Assembly (NCBI GenBank): GCA_026168455.1
Contig: CM047426.1
Coordinates: 86,021,986-86,085,985 of the forward strand
Direction of reading: 5' to 3'
Length of the DNA: 64,000 bases
Source: Theocolax elegans
Lineage: Eukaryota; Arthropoda; Insecta; Hymenoptera; Cerocephalidae
Shown: positions 1 to 14,200 of the stretch, in pieces
How the letters are laid out: each line of letters starts with the position of its first letter
Position numbering within the stretch: position 1 is the stretch's first letter
Notes under the pieces: generated by a model
The model's database searches: none
The model's input: only the letters and a program-made list of their open reading frames with translations
What the model was told of the DNA's origin: nothing
Position numbers and translations under genes: made by a program

Positions 1-3000
1 TGTGTGTGTATCACACGCAAAAAGAAAAAATACACATGCATACACACCGTGTTTGTGATTTTTGCAAGGAAAAAACAAATTGTATTTGTTTACTTTCGTT
101 ACAAGTAAATAAATGGGTTAATCAAGTTGCATGAGACGATAGGCTAGAACGTGGGTGGAATTTGATTGTATATTAATAATGTAGTTTGGGGAAAGTGGAA
201 TCGTTGCGATTTTAATTTAATGGTTTCTCGGCGTTCGCTGGCTGAAGTTATTTACTTATGGCGAGTGAGTGCAGTTTTGACGATAAAAGTTTTACGACGT
301 TTTGACGGTCGAGACCGTTAGAATAAGTGATATAGGATTTTGGAGTCATTTAAAGGCTCTCTTATTTACTTGTTTCACGGGTAAAACAATAAAAGTTTAA
401 CAGATTATAAATTTTCACTCAAAAGTTTCGAGGATCCAATGAATTTTTAAAAATATTAATAAAATTTCTTCTTAAACGTTTGTTTTATGTATTGAAACAT
501 TGATTTATATTTATAATTAATATTGGATTTAAATGCTAAATACTAAATAATTACTTTTTTGTATGTGAAACGAATATTATATTTTCAAAAGTTTTAATAA
601 TTCTTGAAGATATGAACTTGTTTATAGTAATATTATCGTTCTCTAAAGTTTATAAAAGTATGTAAAAGTAATAAGTAGATTTATCGGAGTAGGTAAAAAG
701 CTTTTGCTCAAAAAGAAACTCACTACTCATTTATATAAAGCTATTTGTGCTATTAGAAGTACATGTAAAAGTTATATTTAATATAAGAGATGCAAAATTT
801 AAATGAGATTACCTATCTCTTGCTTTGAAGGATAAAAATGCAAAGTATTCAATTTAATTTAATTTAATTAGTTTACTCAATATATACTTATACGTTACTG
901 TATGAATAGCTGATAAAATAGGGAAAGAATCAAGAATGATGAAAGTACTACGTTGAATCGACAAGTATCATGAAATGATTTTTAAAAAGAGTTTATCCTA
1001 TTTCTAGTTGCGTATTATAATGATTAAATATTTTATAAAATTTTTATAATATTAGTTTTACAATTTCAATTTTAATGATTGAATTTATTAATGTGTTTTC
1101 AAAGATACGTGAACTAAAAAAATGTTATCTATAATATACGACTAAGATACGTAAATAGTAAACTATATCGCCAAATGTGGTAGAGCCAAACTAAATAGTC
1201 GCAAGTCAAAAAGGAATTTACGCCGAATGCAAAATTAATATTTGCTAAAGGTTGAGGCAACACGTACACGCGTCACTTAGCCTCTTGGTAATTCCACTTT
1301 ACCTTAACTAATTTCCGCTTGGTAGTTTTATCCACACGCTCGCTCAAGCTATGCAAATACATTCATTTCCCATAACCGGCTGCAGCCTCGTGTGCAATTT
1401 CGCCGGTTCTCGAAGGCGTCGACGACAGAGTTACAAACACCGCGGGGCGCAATATAACGGGGGCTTTGCATAGACGCGACGCGTCTTCTTTGTGGAAATT
1501 AATAAACGAAGCACCCGCGATCGACGAGGAGAGCAGAGCAGAGAGAACCGCTGAGAACCTGGTTAATTACGGCGATAGCACGCCCCGGAAATAATTCGGG
1601 TGGCTCTCCGTTCCACTTGCGCTTGGATTACTAGAGCTACATCGAGAATTCGAGGGAGGCGTTTGCAGCCTGATGTGAACACTTGTTGTTTCACTTTCCT
1701 CTTTGATAATCATCATTTTCTGATTTAAATGAAATTTCTTCCACTATTAGATAACCATTTTTATACCTATTTCATATAGTTCTTATGAAATTTTATTTTA
1801 TATGGTTCTGTTTTCGATTTTTTAATCTGATGTAAAATCTAATGATTACACCTTTTAAACAATTTTGTATTAAACACTGCCACGGTACTTTTTAGTTTGT
1901 CGTTCGTATGTCGCAGATTTACTTTGTTTTCACGGTAAATTTTACAAGAAAATTTTCTCCGGGCTTATACTAATATATAATAATTATTTAAAAAATAATA
2001 ATTGCAACATGATTTTTCATTATATTTTGCAAAGATATTTGACAAATACTTTACCGAAAAACAAACAATATCGTACACTTACAGAAAATTAATTAATGTT
2101 TTTTCATCGTAAGCAGAATTCTAATGAGAATTGTTAGAATAAACTTTATACTCTTACACAGAATGTAAATTAAGCTGAATATATAATAAACTTTTTATAA
2201 AAAGGAAAATACAATGAATAATTCTATTAAATTATATGAGATTGCGCCATTTAAATAATTATCTTTTCTGGACCTATTTGTTTAAAATTTTTGAAGTTTA
2301 AAGTAACAATGGAACCTCGTCTTTTTATGGAAAATAACTGCTTTTTAAAGTACAATCAAAACATTTTTTCTCCCAAAACAGAATGCATTCTGGAAAGCGA
2401 AAAATTTTCATTTTAAGCAGTTGCGTTAGCACTCTCTACCTCTCAGGAATATTGGTGACCAGGAAGAAGTTTGCGAACTGTATTAAAAATTAAATTTAAT
2501 ATACCGATTATTTATTGTCTTTCTAACGTATATTTATTTTTACTAATTACTTATATACTTGGGTCACGCTCATAGGATAAATTTAATTACATTAGCCATC
2601 ATTTAAAAATTAATCAAAAAACTAGGTCAGATAAACTAATTTTTACGTCCTTTCGTTACTAGCTGAAGTCAGCTTTTACTACAGGCCTTAAGTTCATAAA
2701 TATTCAATATTTTCTTTTAAGCTTCACAAAATTAGAAATAAATTAAATAATTGTATAGATTATTCTTAAAAATAATCAATGAATACATAAAAAATTCAAT
2801 TAAGTTAATTAGTCAAGCAAATGTTTCTGAAAACCCATAAATTTCGTTCTTTCATCAAGATATAATCGAAAATTCGCAACTCGTCTTATACGATCCTCAA
2901 AAGTTGAACATTAGAATTTACGGAATGAAAATAGTTGTAAAAGAACTCATTCAAACAAGCGCATCGTCCAATTCAAAGTCTCTTTGGAAAAGCAAATTAG

Positions 3001-6000
3001 AATGCCACGAAGTAGATAGAAACCGAGACATACTAAAGGGGAGAGAAAGACCAAGAGGGAGAGATGTAGAAAACCACGGAGAAACATGGAGACGTGTTTG
3101 TAAGCGGAGTAACGTCGAGAGAGAAAGAGAGAGGGGGTGAAAGAGAGAGAGGAGCTGGAAGTTCATACCTTGAGTTCCATTGCTACGGAGAGCTTAACGC
3201 GCTACTAACTTTGGCCACGAGTTAGGCCGTCTTATTAAAAGCCTTCTTAGGAGACCGTAAATTTTCCAAATTACTATATCTTTCGGTCATATATTGACGA
3301 TAGGCTGCATTATGTATATATGTTATGAGTCGGCTTTTTCATTTGGTTTATCGATTTTTAGTTCTTCTGGTATGGATGAGCTATCGATGCATTCCACGTC
3401 GAATGAATGTTGGAAAACTTACGTGGATAGATTCAACTGATGTTTTTTAGTGTTTTGAATTATACAATAACGTTGCTCGAGTTGAATTTCAACTAGATTG
3501 GTCTTCTTTATATATATTATTTTCTTATTGCGCTACATTCTTATTTATGTTCTTGGTACAGTGACTTTATCTTTTAGTTTTCAAGTGGAGGTATAACGTG
3601 ATTTATGTTATTCGAAATGAAAAATTTAAATTCAAAAACAAAATTTTGGAAGTTATTTAAAATTTTTTACGAATTTACTATTTTATAATGATACTGATAG
3701 TTATAGTAAAATTATTTTTGGTTTTGTTACATTGAATATGTAAATATTGTATGCAAGAAGTGTATTTTTAATTAAGACACGTAATAATTTTTTTCAATGT
3801 GACCACATAAATAACTGTTCTATGAAAAATTCATGATATTTAAATGAAAAATTTCACGCGAAAATAATATAAATGTAGCGACATATTATTTAATCATTAA
3901 ACTTTTTTGTTTTGAGATAAATTTTCAAAATAAATTTTTTATTAAATAAACATTTTTTACACATATTTTCCTATAAGTAAATACATTTCAAATTAATTTG
4001 CGTGTATAAATTAATCTAATATGTAGTAATAGTTTGTAGATCAAAGTTAACCTTAACCAATATTAATCCACCAAGGCGTTATAAATATTAAGTATAATAT
4101 ACATTCACAGAAGGCTCACTATTGGTATAGGAAGGTTGACGACCGGCAAATGAAATTCCTACCCACTCCAGAGCTTGTATGTGAAATTTCATAATTCGTT
4201 ATCGAAAAAAAGTAAAGATTCGAAGTCTTAAAAATTTTTCTCATTGATCGATTTCTAAAGTCTCGCTATCAAAGTTCCGTTGAATCCCATTACAAAGTTT
4301 CGATATAAGTTAAATAACCGAGGAACTGAAGAAGCATATATATGTATAAATGTGTGTGTGTGTATATATGGAAAAAATTCGGAGAGAACGATATCAAATC
4401 ACTGGGCTGAGGTAAAATGACAAAAGAACGTAGATAAAGTGCACGGATGTGCCTTCGATCGAAAATGTTTTACGAGCGGCATAACATATCGACGTCAACA
4501 AGAAAAAGAGTTTTGCCCTCGAGATTGCACTGTCATAGACGTGTTCGCATGTACGTCGATGTGCCGCGTGAATTCCTAAGACAAAACCTCCTCAGATTTT
4601 GTATATACATGAGACATGGTAGCATATGCTGACAAACAAAAGATAACAAGTTTTTCTATGTAAACGCGTTAAACTTCGAAAGAGAGTGAAAGAATACTAG
4701 ATTTATTTGAATTATCGTGTTCTTTTATAGTGGATAAGATGCTCTTTTTTACGATGAAACTTTGAACTTTGATTGACAGAAGATGTATTACTGAAATTTG
4801 TTTAAAAGTATATCTATATTTTCTGAATTGTACACTAATGTAAATTGTGAAGTAATAAATTATTTTTTATATGTAACATAATAGTTATGTTTATAGTAAA
4901 TTGTTAATACTTTAATTGTCTTTATTTTTAATACCATATTTTAAAAATATGTTGTGCTTCAAAGATTTATAAATCCTGAAGAATCTTGTTATTTCAAATA
5001 TTATACGAAAACAAATAGGTTTTGTAGTTCGCAAAAATTGATATTGGTGTTTTCGAAATTTAAAAAATTCATGTATGTACAAGTAAATATTTCAAAAAGT
5101 AATATATTTCAGCACGTTGTATAAGAAAACACGTTTAAAAACAAATTTTAATTTAAAGTTTGAAAATCATTTAATAAAAGCATTTTGGTTTGTATTTTTA
5201 ATATATACTGGCTAACTTATATAATATTTTTTAACTACGTTATTATTGTGATTTACGGCATTTATGATTTTGTTTGTACTTAATACTGAATCTTGTAATA
5301 ATTAAGTATTATTTTAAATTGTTCAAATTATTATAATAGTATATGTACTAAATATTATACAAAAATTAATAAGATCATTTTTAACTGCAGTCATTAAATT
5401 TCGTTTGCATTATTCTAAGCGATTTAAAAATTTTAATAAACTGAGAAAAGAGAATAAACTATATTATGATAACCAACAATATTGTTTAAAATTATCTCAT
5501 TAATCGATGTACAATTCATATACAAATTAAAAAATCACACTTTTCTTTGTCATTCAACAACTTCTCCAAAAACTAAAAAAAACACTTTACTAACATCAAA
5601 ACCTACGCCCTAACAAATTTCGCGGAAGCTCGCTACATGAACATTCCACCCCTATCAGACGTGATTGCGCCTGAATCTGTTACAGATGCGCGTGAACCTG
5701 TTGTCGCAAACCCTTCGCGACCCTTCGTGCCTCTTGAAACCTCACCTCTCGATCTCCTTTCATCTCGCACCCGCGTTTTTTCTTCACGACGTCTCAATAG
5801 CACGGATTATCATTCCCGCCTTCTTCTTGCTCTGTTGTTTGCTTAGTCGCTCGATATTGCGTTGGTTTCGTTTCTTTTTCTTGTATGGGGATTCGAAAGT
5901 ACGACTACTTCAAACGATTTTTTTATTAGAAACTAGAATTGATTAGAACGTTCCGCGAATAAAGATACTGAAATGGCATATATAAAACAAAAATTGTTGG

Positions 6001-6887
6001 CTTCGATAATATGAATAAAATTTTTATGTTTATTTTTTATTGGTTGAAATTTTATTAAATAGGGTTCTATCGCTATGTTCAAATTGATTGTCATAATTTG
6101 AAATTTACTGTTGGATCTATATGAATATTACAAAATAAGTATTACTTATTTTTAGTTTTGATCGATGGGTCAACTTGTTATTTTACGTAACATTAAATTC
6201 TTGTTTTCTTTTTAATAGTTGCATGGATAGAATATAATCAGGTTTAATATCTGTCACAAGGATATAAAAGTAAAATATCCTAATAGAAAATCTTCCAAAG
6301 ATTAGTTTCACCAGAGTGAAAAACCATTTATCACTCCATGCTTCAGAAATGCTATATTTCAAGGTTTGAACAAAATATGACTTAACGCTTGATTTCGTGT
6401 AAAAAATACAACGATAATCCCAGAGGGTATTTTTCTTTGTTAGATTATACCACTGGCCAAGTGATTAATTTTAATTTATATTCATATCCGTTCAAAAATA
6501 AATTAAACAAGTATTTTTATGCATTTATTTCTTATAATAATATTTCATAACTGCTTTTAAAGATTATATAAATAAATTAAAGATACATTCTTCTGTTAAG
6601 CTACATTATATTATATATAAATGTTTGATACAAAATATATTTACTATACTGCGTTAGTATAAATCAATATGCTAAAACGTCATTTTTTTCTTAACTTCTT
6701 ACCTCAAAGTAAAATATCCTACACTTTTGATTATAAACTATCATTCATCTCGATATAAAATATGTAAACGTTCAAAGTATCCGGAAGGAAAATTTTGAAG
6801 GATATATAGCAATAACCTCGAAGCCCCTGAAAAGGACAAAAAGAAAGATGATGGTAAAGGTCGAACGTATACTTTGACTTGTTGCAG
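1..6887. other. Upstream intronic/non-coding sequence
   Basis: AT-rich non-coding DNA before the first recognised dystrophin exon, presumably intron of the same gene. GC-richer patches occur near 1260-1640, 4380-4620 and 5610-5850. Simple repeats are a GA-rich run near 3115-3155 and a TG/TA tract near 4335-4369. The short open frames here (for example 2904-3140, 4447-4632, 5637-5946) show no recognisable domain and no convincing splice context, so none is called. Stretches outside these patches show nothing I can identify. Confidence 0.7.
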
Positions 6888-7018
6888 AGAGGGAGCGGAA
6901 CGTAGGCGCGGCAGCGAGCAGCGACATCGAGGCTCCTTCGTCTTCGGTTGGATCCGCCACCTCCGCCCCGGGAACGAGTAGTCCGACCTCGCCCCACCCC
7001 GACAAACAGCTGCTTCAG
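6888..7018 (+). CDS. Dys: Dystrophin exon, Ser/Thr/Pro-rich linker (partial gene)
   Basis: Open frame of 2 + 129 nt between an acceptor (tgacttgttgcag) and a donor (cttcag|gtgact). The 43 complete codons run from R-E-R-N-V-G to D-K-Q-L-L-Q. The middle is low-complexity Ala, Ser, Thr and Pro (for example SAPGTSSPTSPHP), as expected of a flexible hinge between spectrin repeats. The exon ends in phase 0 and joins in frame to exon 8190-8288, giving Q-L-L-Q-I-R-D-W-L, a typical start of spectrin-repeat helix A. The exon call rests on splice sites, phase and the junction, because the linker itself is not diagnostic. It could be alternatively used. The first two bases complete a codon from an exon outside the window or not recognised. 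Confidence 0.72.
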
Positions 7019-8189
7019 GTGACTGACGAAGATCATTCTTATCAAGGGGTGCTTTCTTTTACGTTACGTATACGCTTCTCGTTTAAGAGTTTCTTCTTAT
7101 CTCTCCGTCGTTTAACAATATTTATGTAACATGAGTAATTTCTGTATACGTGAATTTATTTTATTCGAGCGGTTATTCAAGCTGAATTATGTCTATGTTG
7201 TTTTAAACTGTTTTAATTTTTATTTCATTATGATGAATTTAAACTTGATCGTACAATAAATAAAATTAATACTCAAATCTACTTGAATTCTGATCTGTTA
7301 AAATTTTGTAAAAGGAAATATTAAGTTTTTAATTTACGACATATTAAAATACAATACTTGTTAAAGAGAATAACCAATTGATTGCAAAGAGATATAATAT
7401 TAATATATGGATTTAAAAGTATAGTATTTATTTAATAAAAGGCATACAGTCATAATATATTTTAATAGTTATATTGCATTATTTCATGAAATTTAATTTT
7501 AATAATTAGCAAGAGCTATATGATTTACCTTCCACTTCAATTCTGATAAAAACAAATGCATGCTAAGTATTTCAAGCGATCCATCCTTTATAGCGTACTG
7601 AGTGAATTAAATTTTTTAATAAAATTTATATTCGATGAGTAGCTGTATAAAGCAAATACACACTCTTGAACTCAAATGAAATTTAACGAAAGTAACAGCT
7701 TATTCGATAATGTTGCATTATAATATTATAATTATAAATTTATCCTTATTACTTTGAAAATGTTATGCTATAACAATCAATTTCAAATGATTACGTTCAA
7801 TTAACGCGTTTCAACTAATAGACAATTATGTTTGCTGTATGCTAATTAGACCAGACATTTTTTAAATTGTATAATTAAATTTTTATAATAAAATGAATTT
7901 GTTAAATTGTAATTCTTGTTGCATGCTTATTTACTATTGATTTGGGAATAGCGTTTCGATTCAAATTTCATGATTAATTTAATATCGGCAATAATTTCTG
8001 CAACGTAAATGGATAAATGACATATCTGCAGTTAACCGTTCTATATAAATGTATTGTATAGGTACTCGAATTTTAATATGAACGTAATTTGAATTTTGAA
8101 GCACGTTCAAACTGGTTAGAGTGGGTAATTAAATTACACTTACCAATTATTCACTCTTAATATAGCTTCTTAATAATGAATGGTTTCAG
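7019..8189 (+). other. Dys: Dystrophin intron, 1.17 kb
   Basis: AT-rich intron between the linker exon and the next spectrin-repeat exon, starting gtgact and ending tttcag. I see no gene, RNA or mobile element in it. Confidence 0.75.
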
Positions 8190-8288
8190 ATACGTGACTG
8201 GCTCACGGTGAAAGAAGACATGATACGTCAACAGGTTGTCGTAGTCGGCGATGTCGACAACATCCTACAACTCATCGACAAACAAAAG
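8190..8288 (+). CDS. Dys: Dystrophin spectrin-repeat exon
   Basis: Exactly 33 codons between acceptor ggtttcag and donor aaaag|gtaagt, phase 0 at both ends. It begins IRDWLTVKEDMIRQQ and ends LQLIDKQK. The D-W-L near the start is the conserved helix-A tryptophan of a spectrin repeat, and I recognise the VVVVGDV stretch as typical of the insect dystrophin rod. Dystrophin is a cytoplasmic linker between actin and the membrane dystroglycan complex in muscle and neurons; the rod repeats act as a spacer. The repeat continues in exon 18486-18591. Codon use is GC-richer than the surrounding intron, as in the other exons. Confidence 0.95.
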
Positions 8289-11200
8289 GTAAGTTTTTTT
8301 TCACTTTATTTGATTTTTAGAAAAAGGGGAATAACAGATGTAAGTTGTTGATTTTTGACATGTTACAATGATTTATATATATATATTAACTTTATGTATT
8401 CTTATAACTAAATTATCTTATCGTTATTTTAAATGCTTATACAACTGTCTTTCGTAGTTCAATCAATGTTATTTTCAATGCAACCATTAAATAATTAGTC
8501 ACGTTTGAATTAAAATTGTTTAAATGTACTCACTCTAATGAAGCTTGCGAAAGCTTTCAAATGAAAACTAGCTAAAAGCAAATGGAGACTTTGATAAACA
8601 TTTCAAAAGTAAAACTTTGCACAAATTGAATGGCGCCTGCGTTTCTTAAATTTAATCTTGCTTCTCTTTAATCAGTACTTTCGAGTTTTACATATAGATT
8701 TATGTAAAATCTAAAGCTTTTCAAAATTTAACACGTTTTTCTGATGTAATTTTCTTTAATTACGTTAAAAAAATTTTTAATTAACTTTGATATAAATCTC
8801 ATTATTTTATCATTAAATAATATTGTTTATTTAATAATTTAAACATATGTATTTCTTTAAAAATATACATTTTAATACCGTCTAAAAGACAAAAGGACGA
8901 AATAAGTTTAATATATCATTTAAATAATACACGTTAATTACTAAAATAAAGCAAATAAACTTTAACTTTATTTACAAAACTAGACTAGTCTATACATTCT
9001 TCGATAATACTAGAGAATGTCGGTAATTCAGTTACCCACAGTCGTTGAAGCGACAATCGATTTTTTCCAAGTACTCGGCGGATAACAACCCCGGTACGGT
9101 AAATGATCGACAATTTTGTCGCCTATGCAGTTTAACCCTATTTCACTGAAGGTGTCGTGGAAATACAAAAGCATATACGTAATCAAATTCTCATTGTACA
9201 TTAATATTTCATGAGAAAGCCGATTATAATTCAAATTTTTCGTCTGTATACGCGATATCAGTTATTACCCTCCTTCGTTCGCGAATTAGATGCACGTATC
9301 ATTGGATTTGAAATTCAAAAAAGGAAGAGAGGGTGAGAGCTTGGTGGTCATTAGAAATTTAAATTTTTGTGATTTTACGGACTGCAGGATTAAAAGTTTC
9401 GGCGTTATGGTCGAAAAGGAAATTGATAGTAGGCGCCTGGTGTCGCTGCGAGTAAAAATGAAGGTTGCGAAAAAAGCGGAAGGTAAAAAGATTAGTTTGC
9501 AAGAGACGCAAGGATGTAATTGATATGCTAATGGGTCGCGTATCGTTGTGTCAAAATTTCTCCCTCGATCTATCTCTCTCGGAGGTAGAAAATAAATGAT
9601 AAATGCGCTTCCGTTGCTTTGAATACAAGAACAAATGGATTGAAATCGAATTCAAATTCCCATTGTCTTAATTGGTTGTTATGGATGTGAAACTGCGATA
9701 AAGAGTTTATAATTTGTTGAATTACCGTTTGTTTGCTGTACGAACGTGCAGCTTGATTGTTTGTAATATTGTACTAATTTCATCGTTTATTTGAGAACGC
9801 AACATTTTCACCAAATACAAATATGAGAAATAATAATGTAAAAACAAATTCAGAATTGTTTATACATTTGTTGTATAAAACAAGCTTTCAATTTGTTTCA
9901 TATAGTAAAACTGACATTTATAAAAATTATTTCACTGTTGATTTTAAACACATTTTACAAAAATATGAACTATATAATATTAGATTTAGCAATATATATG
10001 TATGAAACATTTATTGCAGCTAAATAATAAATATTGGAATGTATAGAACACATCGTACAATTACGTTTTTGCGGTCGATAGTTAGAAGGACCAATTAAAG
10101 CTCCTCTTACGCCGCATTTTGACAGGACACAATAAGAGAGGTTTAAACTATCGTATAGCGAACGCCGATATAACCGCGAAAAATTCGAATTAAATTGTAT
10201 TGAAAGAGAAGCGAAGCTGGATAGAGAGAAAGAAAGGCAAGCACTTCAACTCTACAGATGGTAGGATAGGGTGGGCGAACGCGGTAATAGAGAGAAAGTG
10301 AGAGGGGAGAGCACGATATTCCAGTACAGGAAGCAACGAATATGCGTGGAACGCGGGCTCCCGGAACGAGCTTGGAACACGCGAACGGGGCATCTCATGG
10401 CCACCGGGTGACATTAATTACTCCAATTTTTATTGTTGCCGTGTGCGCGATTCGATGGCTGAAGCGAGAAAATCTTGTATTGGACTCCGATGTAATATGT
10501 GTAATACGTTTTTTTACTGATTTACCTATAATTATTTCAGAGTATGTGTATAACATTTACTACAAATCTGGTAGTATTTGTTTAATTTTCAGACTACTTT
10601 ATTGAAGTATGTTCAGTCTTTTGTACGGCAACATAGTCCGACGTATTCTCGATCGTTTTCCTTATATATTTTTGAAAAAAGAATCTAAATGATCTAGACA
10701 AAAAATTGTAGTGCTAAAATGGTCAAAATTGTGAAAAGTGCTCGAAGAAAGAGGGTTAAAAGGTTTGCCCTGTCTGGAAAACATTATTATTCGGCATCAT
10801 AAAAAATTGCAATCTGATTATTCATTTTTAATATAATCCTGAATTTGTGTAATTTTGATTTAATTTGTATCTTCGTGTAATCGATACAGTGCTTACGTTT
10901 TACTGTTTGATAAGAACTTTACTTAATTTAATTTTATATTAATCATTAAATATTAATATTTATAATATTAATATAACACCATTCTATAATTCTTTTAATA
11001 AAATAGAATTGAAAGAATTATTTTAATTGTATATAACTATTATTTATATAACAAATATAATTGAATTAAGTGCAGAAGATACCTATTTCTGAACATTATC
11101 ATCGCTACACACAACGATATATGTAGAAATAGAAAATACGGTGCGAGTCCAAGGGAGCAATGGCGGAATTGCATCTCACAATCAGACCTTCACATCCTAG

Positions 11201-14200
11201 GTTTCGAAATTAGTTGGCTGCTTGGAATTAACGCCGGGTTCGCCTCTTTGAGACCCGACCGATGCCTTCGTACGTGCAACCGTTTGCACTGGCGAGTTTA
11301 ACGAGGGAGGAATGTTCTCCGATCCGTTTCGTGTATACATACACACACACACACACATACACACACTTTCTAAAAGAAAAGTTGTCCGAAGGATGTTTGC
11401 AAAGACACGCTCGAAGTTTACGGAAAATAAGTTCCCCTCTGTGCGTTTGTTAATGTGATAACTGCGGTATACATTAATTACTAGTTTGTTTTTTTAATTT
11501 AACCACGGTGAAGGTTAGTGAATTGACTAAATCTGATCATGGCGACAATTACGAAAACGACGAGAGATTAATTGAAATATATTATTCAGGAAGCATAGTT
11601 CACTTTTAATCTACCTTTAAATGATAGAAATTAATAGAGAATATTACTTGACTATAATATGAGTATAAATATGAATATACAACACAAATAATCATAAAAA
11701 TAAAATTTTTAAATTAATTAAAAAGCTAATTACAGTATTAATTTAAAGTAAAGACATTGCTCAATCTGAAATTATCTTATAGGTATCGCAATAAGCATAG
11801 TAATTGTAAAAGATAAAATTTAAGAACGTAAACTTTTACGATCTGATACTGGCAGGGTCAGAATACATATAACCCATGTGTCGAACAATTTTATTTTTTC
11901 TCAATGTAAAACTCTAAAACTCACAGAAGTTATACTTCATTGTAAATATAATTTTGTTATTTGCTAAACCTATTTATTACAACAAAAATTATTACTAATA
12001 AGCTAAATAAGGGTTTTTTATTAGGTGCAGAAAACCTTGTAAGTCGCGAAAAATTATCTCCCTGTAAAATCTTTTCATTCATAAGTTTTATGACTTTGGC
12101 GTATCTCCAAAATTCTTCATGGTGTTACATTACGATATGAAAGATGAATCGATTAAGATAGCCTAAGAGAAATTTCTAGCCAAATCTACTAGAAAACTAC
12201 TATAGAAAATTGAGTGAATAAAATTTTTCTTTATTCAGTATATGTATAAGAGTGTATTCAGGTGTCAGTGTATATTGGATCCAAATTCCAGGGATCTACA
12301 TCTTTCAATCCCAAACTTATATCTAAAAGATTGAATATAAAATCTGAAAAAAATTCGTACAAATAGCTTGAAATACAGAGAAGAGCTAGACGTTTTCATT
12401 TTTAGAAAAACAATAATCTTGTTAATAATAATTAAATAATTAATAGTTGGTTGATAATTATTAATAAAAAATATAAATTTCCAATCCAAACAACCTAATT
12501 AAATTATCAATGTAGAAATCTGGAAAATTTGGGTATAATGTTTAAAACATGATCAGGATTTTTTCAACAATTCTGACACGTCCTTAAGCATTATGTGTCA
12601 CTGGTTAATTACAAACAAATATATTTAGTTGTAAAAAAACATTGAAAGGAAATTTGACTCTTTATATTCTTCCAACACTGAAATCATAATTTAAAAAAAA
12701 ATGAAATATACTCATTGATGTGTAATACTTGAATGAAGGAAAAGTCTTGGTTAGGTAACAGGTGACTCCGTTTGGAATACATATTTTGTTTTATTTTGAA
12801 AGTTAATTTAGCTTTAGTTAAACAAGTGGCTGAAAATTCTCATTATTTTATTAACATAAGTCTTAATTATCTTACACTAACAGTTTGGCAGAAAATGCCT
12901 ATTCTGTATCTGCGTAAATTTTTTTTCTCCTATCCATTAACCATTCATTAATGGACTGTGATAAAAATTTTATAAATGGCTTATTTATTATTAGCAGATG
13001 TTTTTTTCAATTAAATTTTATAAAATGCATTATAGTATGCTTTAATTATACTTATTGCGTGGCAAATAATATAAATTACATAATATGTATTTAAAATGTG
13101 TATATAAACAATTTTTGTAGGCTGTATAGCCTATATACGGACTTCTGTATATAATCTTTATCTAGAATGTACATTATTTTTCGCAGAATATAATAATAAT
13201 TGAATATTTACACAGTATAATAAAATACATAATTATAATTACATAATTACTTTTGGTATCCAAATACTGAATCCAGCTTGGTTAAAATCAAGTTCCAGTC
13301 AACAATATTTAAAGAAAATTCAATAATTTCTCAATAACAGCCTCTTTTAAATATACAAGTGTCTAAGAAAAAATCGGGTCATCATCGCGCGCTGCAACTT
13401 TTTCGCGTAAGAGGCACTCTATTGAACTCGTTTACGCATTAACCCTTATATTTACAAAAAATCAAAGACATAGATTCTTAGATTTTTACTTATCTTTTTG
13501 ATGGCGTGGTTATTTTTGTTTCCAAACACTTAAAGTCGACTTCATAATACTAATTTTTTTAAAATAAGAAGTTTAAATTTAATATAAATTATAACCAACT
13601 GCTTTTGTATAATTAGCCAAATATGCGTTCTTAAACTCTTATTTTGACAAAAATATTAGAGCATCAATTGTTTATTTAATCAATACTCCACTTAAAAGTT
13701 ATTTCATTTATAATATCCGAGTCGAGTCACAAAATATGGAATTCAGAATCCCGAAAGGAAAATTTTAGAGAGCTGCAGCACACTTATTAATTTTCCGCAT
13801 ATATTATTTAATCCGATAATTATTTATAACACTCAAGAAAAGGCTGTATGCGTATTTGTAAGCACGCGACCTGTCACTCAATCTCACGCAATCTTATACT
13901 TGGAGGTTAATTTCCTTAACACTTTGCACGCTACGTCATCCAGTGTATATACTAAAAAAAGTATCTTGAGTATAATTTAAAGTCATCTTTATATAGTTCA
14001 CACTGATAGCATCCTAAGAGCTATTAAGTGTACTTGTACCGATATAAACATAAATTGACTTTCGAGTTTCAGAGATACACGTAGAAATGTCAAAACCGAC
14101 TGCTTAAGCTTTATGTCAAATAAAGTCAAGTTCAGGAAAAAGATTACCGTCCTTTCAAATGCCTTCTGTCAAGTTTTAAGAGCAATGTGTAAATAATCGA

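Noticed and set aside
5637..5946. Two overlapping plus frames just upstream of exon 6888
   Set aside because: No spectrin-repeat character and no splice sites joining the phase required at 6888.
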